DNA of 64,000 bases from Streptomyces diastaticus subsp. diastaticus (GTDB taxonomy: Bacteria > Actinomycetota > Actinomycetes > Streptomycetales > Streptomycetaceae), in NCBI RefSeq assembly GCF_011170125.1, contig NZ_BLLN01000003.1, forward strand, positions 682,001-746,000. The letters run 5' to 3'. Of this stretch, positions 39,383 through 48,253 are shown piece after piece. Within the stretch, counting starts at the first letter, position 1. Each line of letters starts with the position of its first letter. The translations under genes were made by a program, and so were the position numbers. Under the pieces are notes generated by a model that ran no database searches, was not told the origin of the DNA, and saw only the letters and a program-made list of their open reading frames with translations.

Positions 39383-39962
39383 GCCGCGCGGGCCCCCCGA
39401 GCCGATAGGTGAGGCGGTCCCGCCAGGTGTGCCCGTCGTGGACGATCAGGCGGACACCGGTGACGTGGCAGGCGACGGGCAGCGCCGGAGCCAGCCGCGC
39501 CCGGACGGCGCCGAACTCCTCGCCGTGGGCCACCGTGACATGCGGGTCCAGCCCCTCGGGCCCGAAGATCCCCCGGTACGGCACCGCCTCGGGCCAGCGC
39601 GCACGCACGGCGTCGGTCAGGGCGGCCAGCGGTCCGGGGGGTTCCGGGGCGAGGAACAGCACCCCCGGCTCCTCACGGAAAGCGGCGAACCGGAGCGTGA
39701 AGGGGGCGTGCGAGGCGAACAGGGCGCGCAGGGCCGTGTCCGCGCCATCGGGGTCCGCCGAGCCGGGGCGGACGCGGACGAGAGGCAGGAACGGGTAGAG
39801 CACCGTGGCGTGGGCGCGGATGCCGGTGGTCACCAGCGGGTCCAGCGCGGGGAGCGGGATGGTGAGCGCGGTGTCCCCGGCGCGGTCGCCCCAGCCGTCC
39901 TCCTCGGCGGGCCCGTCCTGGCGGGCGGAGAGCTGTTCGGTCACGGGGAGCCATGCTCGCAT
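39375..39962 (-). CDS. 2'-5' RNA ligase/cyclic phosphodiesterase family protein
   Basis: 195 residues with the two HxT motifs of the 2H phosphoesterase superfamily: HATVLYPFLP (about 50) and HVTVAHG (about 144). These histidines act on 2',3'-cyclic phosphates or 2'-5' bonds in RNA. Substrate unknown. The start is uncertain: ATG at 39962 is used, GTG at 39974 or 39944 are possible. It converges on and overlaps the YfcC gene. Confidence 0.8.
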   Translation of the reverse strand: MRAWLPVTEQLSARQDGPAEEDGWGDRAGDTALTIPLPALDPLVTTGIRAHATVLYPFLPLVRVRPGSADPDGADTALRALFASHAPFTLRFAAFREEPGVLFLAPEPPGPLAALTDAVRARWPEAVPYRGIFGPEGLDPHVTVAHGEEFGAVRARLAPALPVACHVTGVRLIVHDGHTWRDRLTYRLGGPARLR

Positions 39963-40016
39963 CCCCGCGCACACGGGCGGGGCGGGGTGGCCCGCGGTGA
40001 CGGGCCCTCGTGCGGG

Positions 40017-40454
40017 TCAGCCCTCGCCGCTCCGGGGCGGCGGGAGGTGGCCGGCGCCGACCGTCCGCGACCAGGCGGGCGTGGTGCCGGTGAGCCGGCA
40101 GAGTGCCAGGTACAGCGGGATGGGCGGGGTGTAGGGCGCGTCGCCGTCGGGGCAGTGCAGCAGGATCGGGGCGGCGTCCGTCTCGGGAAGCAGCGCGCCC
40201 GGCGAGTAGTACGAGGGCATGGGCCACTCCAGCGCGACGTCCGACCCGGCCGGGACCACCCACCACCACAGCCCCTGGTCGGCGTAGACGCAGCCGACGC
40301 GCGGGAGGCGGGTCATGATCCGGTGCGAGAAGTCCTCCGGGATGCCGACCGCGTCGCAGCCCAGCTGGGTGCGCATGCCCGGCGGCAGCTCCAGACGCCG
40401 GGGCGGCGGGGGGACGCTCCGCCGGGACCGGGAGAGCCTCGTCAGCGTGTCCAT
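40017..40454 (-). CDS. Conserved Streptomyces hypothetical protein
   Basis: 145 residues without a family I can name. LELPPGMRTQLGCDAVGIPE, FSHRIMTRLPRVGCVYAD, WWWVVPAGSDVALEWP and YTPPIPLYLALCRLTGTTPAW are the conserved-looking parts. I recall proteins of this kind next to HATPase-XRE-DUF397 gene sets in Streptomyces. ATG at 40454 is chosen because the preceding residues are low-complexity. It lies 32 bp downstream of the HATPase gene on the same strand, so the two form an operon. Confidence 0.75.
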   Translation of the reverse strand: MDTLTRLSRSRRSVPPPPRRLELPPGMRTQLGCDAVGIPEDFSHRIMTRLPRVGCVYADQGLWWWVVPAGSDVALEWPMPSYYSPGALLPETDAAPILLHCPDGDAPYTPPIPLYLALCRLTGTTPAWSRTVGAGHLPPPRSGEG

Positions 40455-40486
40455 GCTCAGCCGTCGCGATGTGAGTGTCCGCAAGT

Positions 40487-40975
40487 TCAGGCCCCGCTTC
40501 CCAGGTCGTGCGACGGTCGCGCCGGTAGTTCCGCCCAGACGGTCAGTCCCGTGCCGGTCTCCGCCTCCAGGGCTCCCCACGCGGTGGAGAGGGCGGCGAC
40601 GAGCAGCAGGCCCCGGCCGTGCTCCTCGGCGGGTCTGCCCTCACCGGGGTGCGGCCCGGAGCCGGAGTGCCCCTCGTCCCGTACGGCTATCCGCAGGCAC
40701 TCGCCCTCGCGCACACTGCGCAACTCGCAGGTGATGCGGCGGCTCGTGGTGTGCACGATCGCGTTGGTCACCAGCTCGGAGACGACCAGGTCGGCCGCCT
40801 CGCGAGTGTCGGCGCACACGGGCCAGCCCGCCAGTCGCTCGCGGGTCAGTCTGCGTGCCTCGGAGGCCGAACGCGGGTGGGCCGCCACGTCGAAGCTGCA
40901 ACAGCGTTCGGTGGCGGCGCCGTGCGGGGGGCGGACGGCGGGAGCTAAGGGGGCGGGCGGAGTCACGACAGCCAC
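40487..40975 (-). CDS. HATPase anti-sigma regulatory factor-like protein
   Basis: About 162 residues of the RsbW/SpoIIAB-type GHKL ATPase fold. N box REAADLVVSELVTNAIVHT, G1 VRDEGHSGSG and G2-like EEHGRGLLLVAALSTAWG are seen. Such kinases sequester sigma factors or antagonists, and in Streptomyces often sit beside XRE/DUF397 pairs. GTG at 40975 is the preferred start; TTG 41002 and GTG 40966 are alternatives. Divergent from the XRE gene with a 115-bp gap. Confidence 0.85.
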   Translation of the reverse strand: MAVVTPPAPLAPAVRPPHGAATERCCSFDVAAHPRSASEARRLTRERLAGWPVCADTREAADLVVSELVTNAIVHTTSRRITCELRSVREGECLRIAVRDEGHSGSGPHPGEGRPAEEHGRGLLLVAALSTAWGALEAETGTGLTVWAELPARPSHDLGSGA

Positions 40976-41090
40976 TATCGCCGCGCCGCAGACACTTGGC
41001 AAGGGTCACTCTGAAAAGTGCACAGTGCAGTGTCCTCCGGTCGATGCGCATGGCACACTGCTCGCTAACAGCTCGTCAGTGGAGGTCGAC

Positions 41091-41951
41091 GTGAGCGAAC
41101 CGCGGTCCGCACCGACCGTCGGCCAGGTCGTGCTGGGCAGACGCCTGCAGGACCTGCACGAGGGCGCGGGACTGAAGAGGGAGGAGGCGGCGCGCGTACT
41201 GCGGGTCGCCCCCGCCACCGTGCGCCGGATGGAGACCGCCGAGGTCGCCCTCAAGATCCCCTACCTGCACCTCCTGCTGAAGGCCTACGGAGTCGGCGAC
41301 GAGGAGGCGGACGCCTTCATCACCCTCGCCGAGGAGTCGAACCGCCCCGGCTGGTGGCAGCGCTACCACGACATCCTGCCCGGCTGGTTCAGCATGTACG
41401 TGAGCCTGGAGGGCGCCGCGACCCTCCTGCGCAGCTACGAACCGCACTTCGTCCCCGGGCTCCTGCAGACCGAGGACTACGCCCGGGCCGTCCTCCTGTC
41501 CGGGGCGGTCGGGCAGACCAGCCCCGACGACATCGAACGCCACGTCGCCCTGCGGATGCAGCGGCAGGAGCTGCTGGAGCGCGAGAACGCGCCCCGGCTC
41601 TGGGTGGTGATGGACGAGACGGCGCTGCGCAGGCCCGTCGCGGAACCATCCGTGATGCGGGCCCAGGTCGACAGACTGCTGGAAGTGGCCGAGCGGCCGC
41701 ACGTCACCTTGCAGGTCGCCGAGTTCACGTCCGGCCCCCATCCGGGCACCTACGGGCCCTTCGTCCTCTTCCGGTTCGGCGAACCGGAACTTCCGGACAT
41801 GGTCTACAGCGAGTACCTGACCGGCGCCGTCTATCTCGACGCCCGCGCCGAGGTGGTCACCTACCTGGAGGTCATGGACCGTATGGCGGCGCACGCCGCG
41901 ACAGCACATCGCACCAAGGAAATCCTCAAGGATCTCCGCAAGGAGTACTAA
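41091..41951 (+). CDS. XRE family regulator (HTH plus DUF5753-type domain)
   Basis: 286 residues. HTH of Cro/CI type at about 8-65 (GQVVLGRRLQDLHEGAGLKR, EEAARVLRVAPATVRRMETA), then the C-terminal domain of the actinobacterial scavenger type (about 105-275: FVPGLLQTEDYARAVL, PHVTLQVAEFTSGPHPGTYG, MVYSEYLTGAVYLD). In Streptomyces such regulators partner with the small DUF397 protein encoded next, as in the BldB/WhiJ-type pairs. GTG at 41091 with GGAGG 5-9 bases upstream. The stop overlaps the next start (TAATG). Confidence 0.92.
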   Translation: MSEPRSAPTVGQVVLGRRLQDLHEGAGLKREEAARVLRVAPATVRRMETAEVALKIPYLHLLLKAYGVGDEEADAFITLAEESNRPGWWQRYHDILPGWFSMYVSLEGAATLLRSYEPHFVPGLLQTEDYARAVLLSGAVGQTSPDDIERHVALRMQRQELLERENAPRLWVVMDETALRRPVAEPSVMRAQVDRLLEVAERPHVTLQVAEFTSGPHPGTYGPFVLFRFGEPELPDMVYSEYLTGAVYLDARAEVVTYLEVMDRMAAHAATAHRTKEILKDLRKEY

Positions 41952-42193
41952 TGGACCGGTCCCCGATATACAGCGGCATGCCCGCCCGCGAACTCGGTAC
42001 CTCCGGCTGGCGCAAGCCCTGGAGCGGCGGCAACGGCGGCAACTGCGTGGAGGCCATGCGGCTGGACGACGGGCGCGTCGCGGTGCGCCAGTCCGCCGAC
42101 CCGGACGGGCCCGCGCTCATCTACACCCACGGTGAGATCAGCGCCTTCATCCAGGGCGCCAAGACCGGCAAGGCCGACTTCCTGATCTCCTGA
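41951..42193 (+). CDS. DUF397 protein (small partner of the XRE regulator)
   Basis: 80 residues: SGWRKPWSGGNGGNCVEAMR, VAVRQSADPDGPALIYTHGE and the C-terminal ISAFIQGAKTGKADFLIS match DUF397. Cognate pairs of WhiJ-like regulator and DUF397 act as repressor and modulator of development in S. coelicolor. One base overlaps the XRE stop, so they are coupled. A GGGCCCTCG/CGAGGGCCC inverted repeat (42217-42225 with 42260-42268) downstream may terminate. Confidence 0.92.
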   Translation: MDRSPIYSGMPARELGTSGWRKPWSGGNGGNCVEAMRLDDGRVAVRQSADPDGPALIYTHGEISAFIQGAKTGKADFLIS

Positions 42194-42373
42194 GCCACCC
42201 GCCTCCCGCGCCCAACGGGCCCTCGTGCGCCACCCACCGTCGTGAACCGGCCAGGTGCCCGAGGGCCCTTGCCGTCCCCGGGCCGATCACGTGTACTCAG
42301 CTCCTGCGCAACGGACGGACCGGCCGCCGGGCCGCCTTGCGACCCTCCGAACCCTCGTCCTCAGGGAGCGCGC

Positions 42374-43186
42374 ATGACCGGGCAGGAACCGACCTCCGTG
42401 TACATCGACACCACGAAGCCGCACCCGGCGCGCATGTACGACTGGTTCCTCGGCGGCAAGGACAACTACCCGGTCGACGAGGAGATGGCCCGCCAGCTCC
42501 TCACCCTCGACGCCCGCGGCCGCGACATGGCCAGAACCAACCGGGCGTTCATGCACCGCTCCACACGGTGGCTGGCCGGCCCCGGCGGTATGCGGCAGTA
42601 CCTCGACATCGGCACCGGCATCCCCACCGAGCCCAACCTCCACCAGATCGCCCAGCAGACCGCCCCCGACTCGCGGGTCGTCTACACCGACAACGACCCG
42701 ATCGTCCTGCGGCACGCCGAGGCCCTGCTCCGCTCCACCCCCGAGGGCGTCACCGAGTACCTCCAGGCCGACGCCAGGGAACCCCGGAGCATCGTCGAAC
42801 AGGCCGCCGAGGTCCTCGACTTCTCCCGGCCGGTCGCCCTCTCCCTCAACGCCCTCCTGCACTTCGTCTCCGACGAGGACGGCGCCTACGAGCTGGTCCG
42901 CGACCTGGTGGCGCCACTCGCCCCCGGCAGCCACCTCGTCGTCTCGCACGTCGCCTCCGACTTCGACCCCGAGGGCGCCGAGAAGGCCCGACGGCTCTAC
43001 GCCGAACGCGGCCTGACCCTGGCCCCGCGCACCCGCGAGCAGTTCGGCCGCTTCTTCGACGGCCTCGACCTGGTCGAGCCCGGTGTCGCGCTGGCCGCGG
43101 AGTGGCGCCCCGAACTGGGCGAGCGGGTCGAGGTGACCGGTGACGACCCGATCCCCGGCTGGGTCGCGGTGGCCCGCAAGCCCTGA
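42374..43186 (+). CDS. SAM-dependent methyltransferase (DUF574/Methyltransf_19)
   Basis: 270 residues. Conserved actinobacterial blocks: KPHPARMYDWFLGGKDNYPVD, RTNRAFMHRSTRWLAGPGG, YLDIGTGIPTEPNLHQIAQ (SAM motif), VVYTDNDPIVLRHAEALL, and LLHFVSDEDGAYELVRDLV. This family commonly accompanies XRE/DUF397 genes in Streptomyces. Target unknown. ATG at 42374; 180 bp separate it from the DUF397 gene, and the hairpin-like repeat lies in between. Confidence 0.92.
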   Translation: MTGQEPTSVYIDTTKPHPARMYDWFLGGKDNYPVDEEMARQLLTLDARGRDMARTNRAFMHRSTRWLAGPGGMRQYLDIGTGIPTEPNLHQIAQQTAPDSRVVYTDNDPIVLRHAEALLRSTPEGVTEYLQADAREPRSIVEQAAEVLDFSRPVALSLNALLHFVSDEDGAYELVRDLVAPLAPGSHLVVSHVASDFDPEGAEKARRLYAERGLTLAPRTREQFGRFFDGLDLVEPGVALAAEWRPELGERVEVTGDDPIPGWVAVARKP

Positions 43187-43661
43187 CCTCGGCGTACCGC
43201 CCCGCGCCGTACGCCATGGCGCGGTCGGGCTCCCCGCCATGGCCAAGCCGCCGCGAAGCGGGCGGGCGGCGCCGGGCGTGGTGCGCCACCGCCCCCCTCG
43301 GCGTGCAGCCCCGTCAGAGCGCGTCACCGCCGGCGCCTGGGCGGCCGACCGGTTGTCGCACGGGACGCCGGCGGTCCGGCGCCCCGAACCTGCCCGCCGG
43401 GTGGAGGGCCGCCACCGGCGGCACGACCCCGGACCGGTTCCCGGGCCCGTCACCAGGGCCGGCCGAGAGGGCGGAGAGGCCCCGGCCACCACCCCGCCGC
43501 CCACCGCCGCGACGGTGCGTGGTGAAGGCCCCCTTCGCGCCGGACGACTTCCCGGCGCACGGGTGACGGGGCCCTCGTCCGGACCGGCCTCCTCGCCGGC
43601 CCGGACGCCCGTGGCGAGGGCCGGGCGGGCCGCACCAGGGCCACCGGGGCAGGATGGGAAG
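43187..43661. other. Non-coding gap
   Basis: About 475 bp, no gene recognised on either strand. Frames are open only because of base composition. It should contain the promoter for the kinase-like gene; no hexamers stand out. Confidence 0.4.
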
Positions 43662-44294
43662 GTGCGCTTCGAACCGATCAGCCGGGACCGCCTCGCCGAC
43701 CTGCTCGCCGCCCGCGTGGACAGCCTGGCCCCCGCCGAGGGCGCCGGCCGCACCAGGGTCGGCCTCGACGCCGCGGCCGCCGCCGACCCCGGGCGGCTCG
43801 CCGCCGAACTCGCCGAGCGGCTGCGCGCCCGCGGCCGGCCCGTCCTCACCGTCGACACCCACGGCTTCCTGCGCCCCGCCTCGCTGCGCTACGAGTACGG
43901 GCACCACGACCCCGACAGCTACCGCGACAGCTGGTTCGACGAAGGCGCCCTGTGGCGCGAGGTCTTCGGCCCGCTGGAGGACGGCGGCAGCGGCACCGTC
44001 CTGCCCGACCTGTGGGACCCCGCCACCGACCGGGCCACCCGCAGCGCCCGCCGCGCCCTGCCCCCGGGCGGTGTCCTGCTGCTGCACGGGCCGATGCTGC
44101 TGGGCCGCTGGTTCCCCTTCGACCTCACCGTCCACCTGCACCTGACGCCCGCCGCCCTGCGCCGCCGGACCCCCGCCGGGGAGCAGTGGACCCTGCCCGC
44201 CCTCGCGCGCTACGCCGAGGAGGCCGAACCGGCGGCCGGCGCCGACGTCGTGGTCCGCCTGGACGATCCCGCGCGCCCGGCCTGGACCGGCTGA
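43662..44294 (+). CDS. Uridine kinase-like protein lacking a P-loop
   Basis: 210 residues that align in outline with actinobacterial uridine kinase-like P-loop proteins: RTRVGLDAAAAADPGRLAAE takes the place of the expected GxxGSGKS strand-loop-helix, followed by VLTVDTHGFLRPASLRYEYG, HHDPDSYRDSWFDEGAL (family signature), and LLLHGPMLLGRWFPFDLTVH. The Walker A glycines and lysine are absent, so ATP binding in the usual way is unlikely. It may be a regulatory pseudo-kinase. GTG at 43662 after GGGAAG. Confidence 0.75.
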   Translation: MRFEPISRDRLADLLAARVDSLAPAEGAGRTRVGLDAAAAADPGRLAAELAERLRARGRPVLTVDTHGFLRPASLRYEYGHHDPDSYRDSWFDEGALWREVFGPLEDGGSGTVLPDLWDPATDRATRSARRALPPGGVLLLHGPMLLGRWFPFDLTVHLHLTPAALRRRTPAGEQWTLPALARYAEEAEPAAGADVVVRLDDPARPAWTG

Positions 44295-44388
44295 CGGGCC
44301 GCCGGAGAACCCGCCTGCCGGGCCGGCCGGGCGCGCGGGGCGGGCGATCTCCTTGTGACACCGCCCCCGGCGCCCCAGACTGACCCCC

Positions 44389-44883
44389 ATGACCCCGACC
44401 GCCGAACCGTCCACCGCCACACAGCGCCCCCGGCTCGACCACCTGGTCCTGTGGGTGGCCGACCCCGCCGCCTCGGCCGTCTTCTACGAGGACGCGCTCG
44501 CCGCCCAGCCGCTGCGCCTCGCCGAGTTCACCGCGGGCGAGGCCCCCTTCCCGTCGGTACGACTCAACGACGAGACCATCCTCGACCTGATGCCCCACAC
44601 CATGGCCCCGCGCACCGAGGTGTTCCCCGGCGCCCGCACCGGCTCCGGCCACCCCCTGAACCACTTCTGCGTCGCCCTCACCGGCGCGGAGTTCGACGCG
44701 CTGGCGACCCGGCTGGAACGGCTCGGCGCACCCGTCTCCGGGACCGGCCGGGGCTCCTTCGGCGCGCGGGGCGCGGCGACCCGCAGCTTCTACTTCGGCG
44801 ACCCGGACGGGAACGTGATCGAGGCCCGGCACTACGACGAGGAGCCGGGCGCCGGCGACTCCTCCGGGGCGGCCGGGGCCTGA
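44389..44883 (+). CDS. VOC superfamily (glyoxalase/bleomycin-resistance) protein
   Basis: 164 residues, two beta-alpha-beta-beta-beta halves: RLDHLVLWVADPAASAVFYE and HPLNHFCVALTGAEFDALAT, with YFGDPDGNVIEARHYD at the end. Histidine and glutamate metal ligands of the VOC fold are in place (LDHLV, NHFCV, IEARH). Substrate unknown; could be a dioxygenase, lyase or drug-binding protein. The last 52 bp overlap the convergent MFS gene. Confidence 0.85.
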   Translation: MTPTAEPSTATQRPRLDHLVLWVADPAASAVFYEDALAAQPLRLAEFTAGEAPFPSVRLNDETILDLMPHTMAPRTEVFPGARTGSGHPLNHFCVALTGAEFDALATRLERLGAPVSGTGRGSFGARGAATRSFYFGDPDGNVIEARHYDEEPGAGDSSGAAGA

Positions 44884-46265
44884 ACCTGCTGGGGCAGGCC
44901 GTCGCCCGGCTTCGGTGTACCCCGCCCGGCGGGGTACACCCGGGAAGCGGCGGGCGCGGCCTGCTTCCGGCCGCCGCCGGTCAGCGTCGTGTACATCATC
45001 AGGCCCGTCAGCGGCAGCAGCAGGGCGGCCGCGAACAGGTTGAGCACGCCGTACCCGGCTCCGGCCATCACCAGCCCGGCCGCGGCGCCGCCGATCCCGG
45101 CCGCCGCGTTCATGGTCAGGTCCGACAGGCCCTGGACCGCGGGGCGCGCCGCCTGCGGCACGGCGTCCGTCAGCAGTGCCGACCCCGCCACCAGCCCGGC
45201 CGACCAGCCGAGCCCCAGCACGAACAGCCCGGCCGCCGTCCGGCCGTGGCTCTCGCCCGCCGTCCCGGCGAGCAGCGCCGCGAGCCCCAGCAGGGCCACG
45301 CAGAGCCCGATCACCGGCAGCCGGCCCCGGTCCGCGAGCCGGCCCATCAGCGGCGAGAACGCGTACATCCCCGCGATGTGCCCGCTGATCACCAGGCCGA
45401 TCAGTTCGATGCCGACGCCGTGGTGGCCGAGCGCCACCGGGGTCATCGACATCACCGACACCATCACGGTGTGGCTGACCGCGATGGCGGCCAGTGCCAG
45501 CCGGGCCCGGGGCGAGGCCCGTACGGCGGCCGCCGCCGCCCGGAAGGAGCGGCCCTTCGGTGCCGGGTCGGCGCCCGGGTCCAGCGCCCGCGCCGTCAGC
45601 AGGGGATCGGGTCGCAGCAGCACGGCCACCAGGAGGGCGGCGGCGAGGAAGACGACGCCCGCCCACACGAACGGGCCCGCCGCCTCCGGCACCCCCAGCC
45701 CCCGGACGCTGCGCCCGGCCGGAGCGGCCAGGTTGGGGCCGAGCACCGCCCCGATCGTCGTCGCCCAGACCACCAGCGAGATCGCCCTCGCCCGCCGGTC
45801 CGGCTCGGCGAGGTCGGCGGCGGTGAACCGGGACTGGAGGTTGGCGCAGGAAGAGGCGCCGAACGCCGCCATGCCCACCAGCAGCAGTACGAAGTGCTCC
45901 AGCACCGCGCCCGCCACCACCACCCCGGCGCCGGCCGCGCCGATCAGGTATCCCAGCACCAGCCCCGGTCTGCGGCCGCGCGCCGTCATCAGTGCGGCGA
46001 GCGGGACGGAGAGCAGGGCCGTGCCCGCCACCGTGGCGGTCGGCGCGAGCCCCGCCACCGCCTCCGTGCCGCCGACCTGGCGGGCCAGCAGCGGGGAGAG
46101 CGCCACCCCGACGGCGACCCCGAGTCCGCCGAGGATCTGCCCGGCCACCAGGACCCCGGTCACCCGGCGCCGCAGGGCTGCCAGTTCCTCGGGGCCCACC
46201 GGGTGAGCGGGGCGGGCGGCGGGCGTTGGGAGGGTCGGGCGCACGGGGCCGTCGGGTATGTCCAC
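44832..46265 (-). CDS. MFS transporter
   Basis: 477 residues, 12 membrane helices. The N-terminal half has LIGxxGxxx-type MFS motif A-like sequence LAALMTARGRRPGLVLGYLIG, and the second half repeats it as FSPLMGRLADRGRLPVIGLC. The C-terminal cytoplasmic tail (about 435-477) is Pro/Gly/Ser-rich. Probably a drug or metabolite exporter. ATG at 46265; the 3' end overlaps the VOC gene by 52 bp. Confidence 0.88.
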   Translation of the reverse strand: MDIPDGPVRPTLPTPAARPAHPVGPEELAALRRRVTGVLVAGQILGGLGVAVGVALSPLLARQVGGTEAVAGLAPTATVAGTALLSVPLAALMTARGRRPGLVLGYLIGAAGAGVVVAGAVLEHFVLLLVGMAAFGASSCANLQSRFTAADLAEPDRRARAISLVVWATTIGAVLGPNLAAPAGRSVRGLGVPEAAGPFVWAGVVFLAAALLVAVLLRPDPLLTARALDPGADPAPKGRSFRAAAAAVRASPRARLALAAIAVSHTVMVSVMSMTPVALGHHGVGIELIGLVISGHIAGMYAFSPLMGRLADRGRLPVIGLCVALLGLAALLAGTAGESHGRTAAGLFVLGLGWSAGLVAGSALLTDAVPQAARPAVQGLSDLTMNAAAGIGGAAAGLVMAGAGYGVLNLFAAALLLPLTGLMMYTTLTGGGRKQAAPAASRVYPAGRGTPKPGDGLPQQVQAPAAPEESPAPGSSS

Positions 46266-46317
46266 CGCAGCAGTGTGGCAGCGCGTCCGGCGGCAGGGAA
46301 CCAGGCTTCGCGCGGGC

Positions 46318-46878
46318 TCAGAACAGCGGGGCCGGCAACACCCCTTCCAGAGCGAGCAGGCTGCGCTTGGTCTCCAGGCCGCCGCTGAAACCGCCGAGAC
46401 CGCCGTCGCTCTCCACCACCCGGTGGCAGGGGACCACCACGGGCAGCGGATTGGCGCCCATCGCCATGCCGACGGCCTGCGCCCCGCCCGGCCGGCCGCA
46501 GCCCCGCGCCAGCTCGCCGTACCCGGTGACGCTGCCGTACGGCACCGAGGTGGCGAGCCGTCGCAGGGCCTCCTGGGTGAAACCCTCGGTGAGCGACCAG
46601 TCGAGGTCGAGGTGGAAGGCGCGGGTCCGGCCGGCGAAGTAGCCCGTCAGTTCCTCGCGCGGCGCCGCCAGCGAGGGCGCGTGCGGCGCCTCGACCGGAG
46701 CGGCGCCCAGGTGCGCGGTGAGGCGGTCGAGGGCGCGGCGCAGGGCCGCTCCCCGGGCGTGGAAGGCCACGTGGAGCAGGCCGCGGGCGGTCGCGGCGAG
46801 CAGGAGCGGGCCGACCGGGGTGTCGAGCACCGTCCAGTCGGCCCGCCGTGCGGGGATCTCCGGGCAGTCGTCGGTCAC
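46318..46878 (-). CDS. ogt: Methylated-DNA-protein cysteine methyltransferase
   Basis: 186 residues. The active-site motif PVVVPCHRVV (acceptor cysteine in PCHRV, about residue 151) and GYGELARGCGRPGGAQAVGM (DNA-binding helix and arginine finger) are complete. It repairs O6-alkylguanine by a suicide transfer to the cysteine. GTG at 46878. 52 bp separate it from the MFS gene downstream. Confidence 0.95.
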   Translation of the reverse strand: MTDDCPEIPARRADWTVLDTPVGPLLLAATARGLLHVAFHARGAALRRALDRLTAHLGAAPVEAPHAPSLAAPREELTGYFAGRTRAFHLDLDWSLTEGFTQEALRRLATSVPYGSVTGYGELARGCGRPGGAQAVGMAMGANPLPVVVPCHRVVESDGGLGGFSGGLETKRSLLALEGVLPAPLF

Positions 46879-46945
46879 GGGCCCACCGTACGGGCGCCCA
46901 CCGACAGCCCGGGGGCCCGGAGCGGACCGCCGGGGACCGCCCGGG

Positions 46946-47881
46946 TCAGCCGATCGCGTCCTTCACGACGTCGGGGAAGTTGGTGATGACGCCGTCGACC
47001 CCGGCGTCGTTCACCCGGCGTGCGGTGGCGGCGTCGTTGACGGTCCAGGTGTAGACCTCCAGCGGCTTGCCGTGCGGGCCCTTCAGGGCCTGGACGGCAT
47101 CCACGTAGGAGGCGGTGACGGCCGAGTGGGTGGGGTTGATCTGGTCGGCGAAGGCGGCGTACGCGGGCAGCTCGGCCTGGGCCGGGGTGCCGAGGAACCC
47201 GGTCTTCACGTCGGGGCGCAACTGGTGGACGCGGCGGACCGCGTCGGCGCCGAAGCTCTGCACGACCAGGCGGTTCCGCACGTGGCTCCGGTCCAGCCAG
47301 CCGGCCCGGCGCAGCGCGGTCAGCGTCTCCCGTTCGATGCCCGGGTACAGCTCGGGCGCCTTCAGCTCCAGCAGGAGGTTCAGCCGCTGGCGGCTCATGC
47401 GCTCCAGGAACTGGTCCAGGGTGGGCACCTTGGCGCCCCTGTACCGCGGGCCGAACCAGCTGCCCGCGTCCAGCCGGGTGATCTCCCGGAAGGTGAAGTC
47501 CCTGACGTTCCACGGCGAGCGGTCCGGAAAGACCTCCTCGGCGTCGGTGGTGCGGGCGAGCGTCGTGTCGTGCACCACCACCAGGACACCGTCCTTGGTG
47601 CGCTGCACGTCGTTCTCGACCCAGCGCACACCCATTTCGCGGGCCTTGTCGATGCCCGCGAGCGTGTTCTCCGGGGCGTAGCCGGAGGCCCCGCGGTGCG
47701 CCACCAGCACGGGGCCGCCGCCGGGGCCGGCGACGGGGCGCACCGAGAGACGGGGGCTCGCCGAGGACCCGGAGGATGCCTGGGCGGTGGGGGCGGCGGC
47801 GGACGCGGCGCGAGCGGGGACCACGAGCGCGGTGCCTGCCAGCAGCAGAGCGGCCGTGAGGGAGAGGGGGCGAGCGAACAC
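46946..47881 (-). CDS. Secreted glycerophosphodiester phosphodiesterase
   Basis: 311 residues. Signal peptide of about 28 residues (FARPLSLTAALLLAGTALVV, cleavage near ARAASA), then the GDPD TIM barrel: LVAHRGASGYAPENTLAG, WVENDVQRTKDGVLVVVHD and the C-terminal VYTWTVNDAATARRVNDAGV followed by DGVITNFPD. Catalytic His/Glu/Asp residues are present. It releases glycerol 3-phosphate from deacylated phospholipids. GTG at 47881 is preferred because GAGGAG lies 7-8 bases upstream; GTG at 47896 overlaps that site. Confidence 0.93.
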   Translation of the reverse strand: MFARPLSLTAALLLAGTALVVPARAASAAAPTAQASSGSSASPRLSVRPVAGPGGGPVLVAHRGASGYAPENTLAGIDKAREMGVRWVENDVQRTKDGVLVVVHDTTLARTTDAEEVFPDRSPWNVRDFTFREITRLDAGSWFGPRYRGAKVPTLDQFLERMSRQRLNLLLELKAPELYPGIERETLTALRRAGWLDRSHVRNRLVVQSFGADAVRRVHQLRPDVKTGFLGTPAQAELPAYAAFADQINPTHSAVTASYVDAVQALKGPHGKPLEVYTWTVNDAATARRVNDAGVDGVITNFPDVVKDAIG

Positions 47882-48253
47882 GGGGGGTCTCCTCACTCAA
47901 AGTGATCGTTGACCGCTCGAGAGTGACAGTCGGGGGCCAATTGCGGGCAGGTGCGGGATGGCCACACGTTGAACAAAGTGGTGCGTCTCGGTGCGGTGAG
48001 GCGATGAAGGTGTGTCGGAGGTGCGTTTCTTTGCCGCAAAATCGGTCGTACGTTCGCTGTGCGTCATACTCTCTGCCGCAAGTGCGCCACGGGTCGCTGC
48101 CTGGCGGTACGCGGGGGAACGCGTTCGGCCGGGGGGCTGTGCCGGACTGTCGGGGCCAGGGCGCATGATGGCGCGAACACTTCGCCGGGCAGCCGCCGCG
48201 CGAAGTGGTCAGGGACCGGAAGGATCTCCACAGGGGAGGAAAGGCAGACCGGT
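47882..48253. other. Divergent intergenic region
   Basis: About 370 bp between the phosphodiesterase (-) and the MHYT gene (+). AT-richer than the genes around it (for example CGTTGAACAAAGTGGTGCG, TTTGCCGCAAAATCGG). It must hold both promoters. The ribosome site GGGGAGGAAA for the MHYT gene is at about 48232-48241. No gene seen. Confidence 0.5.
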
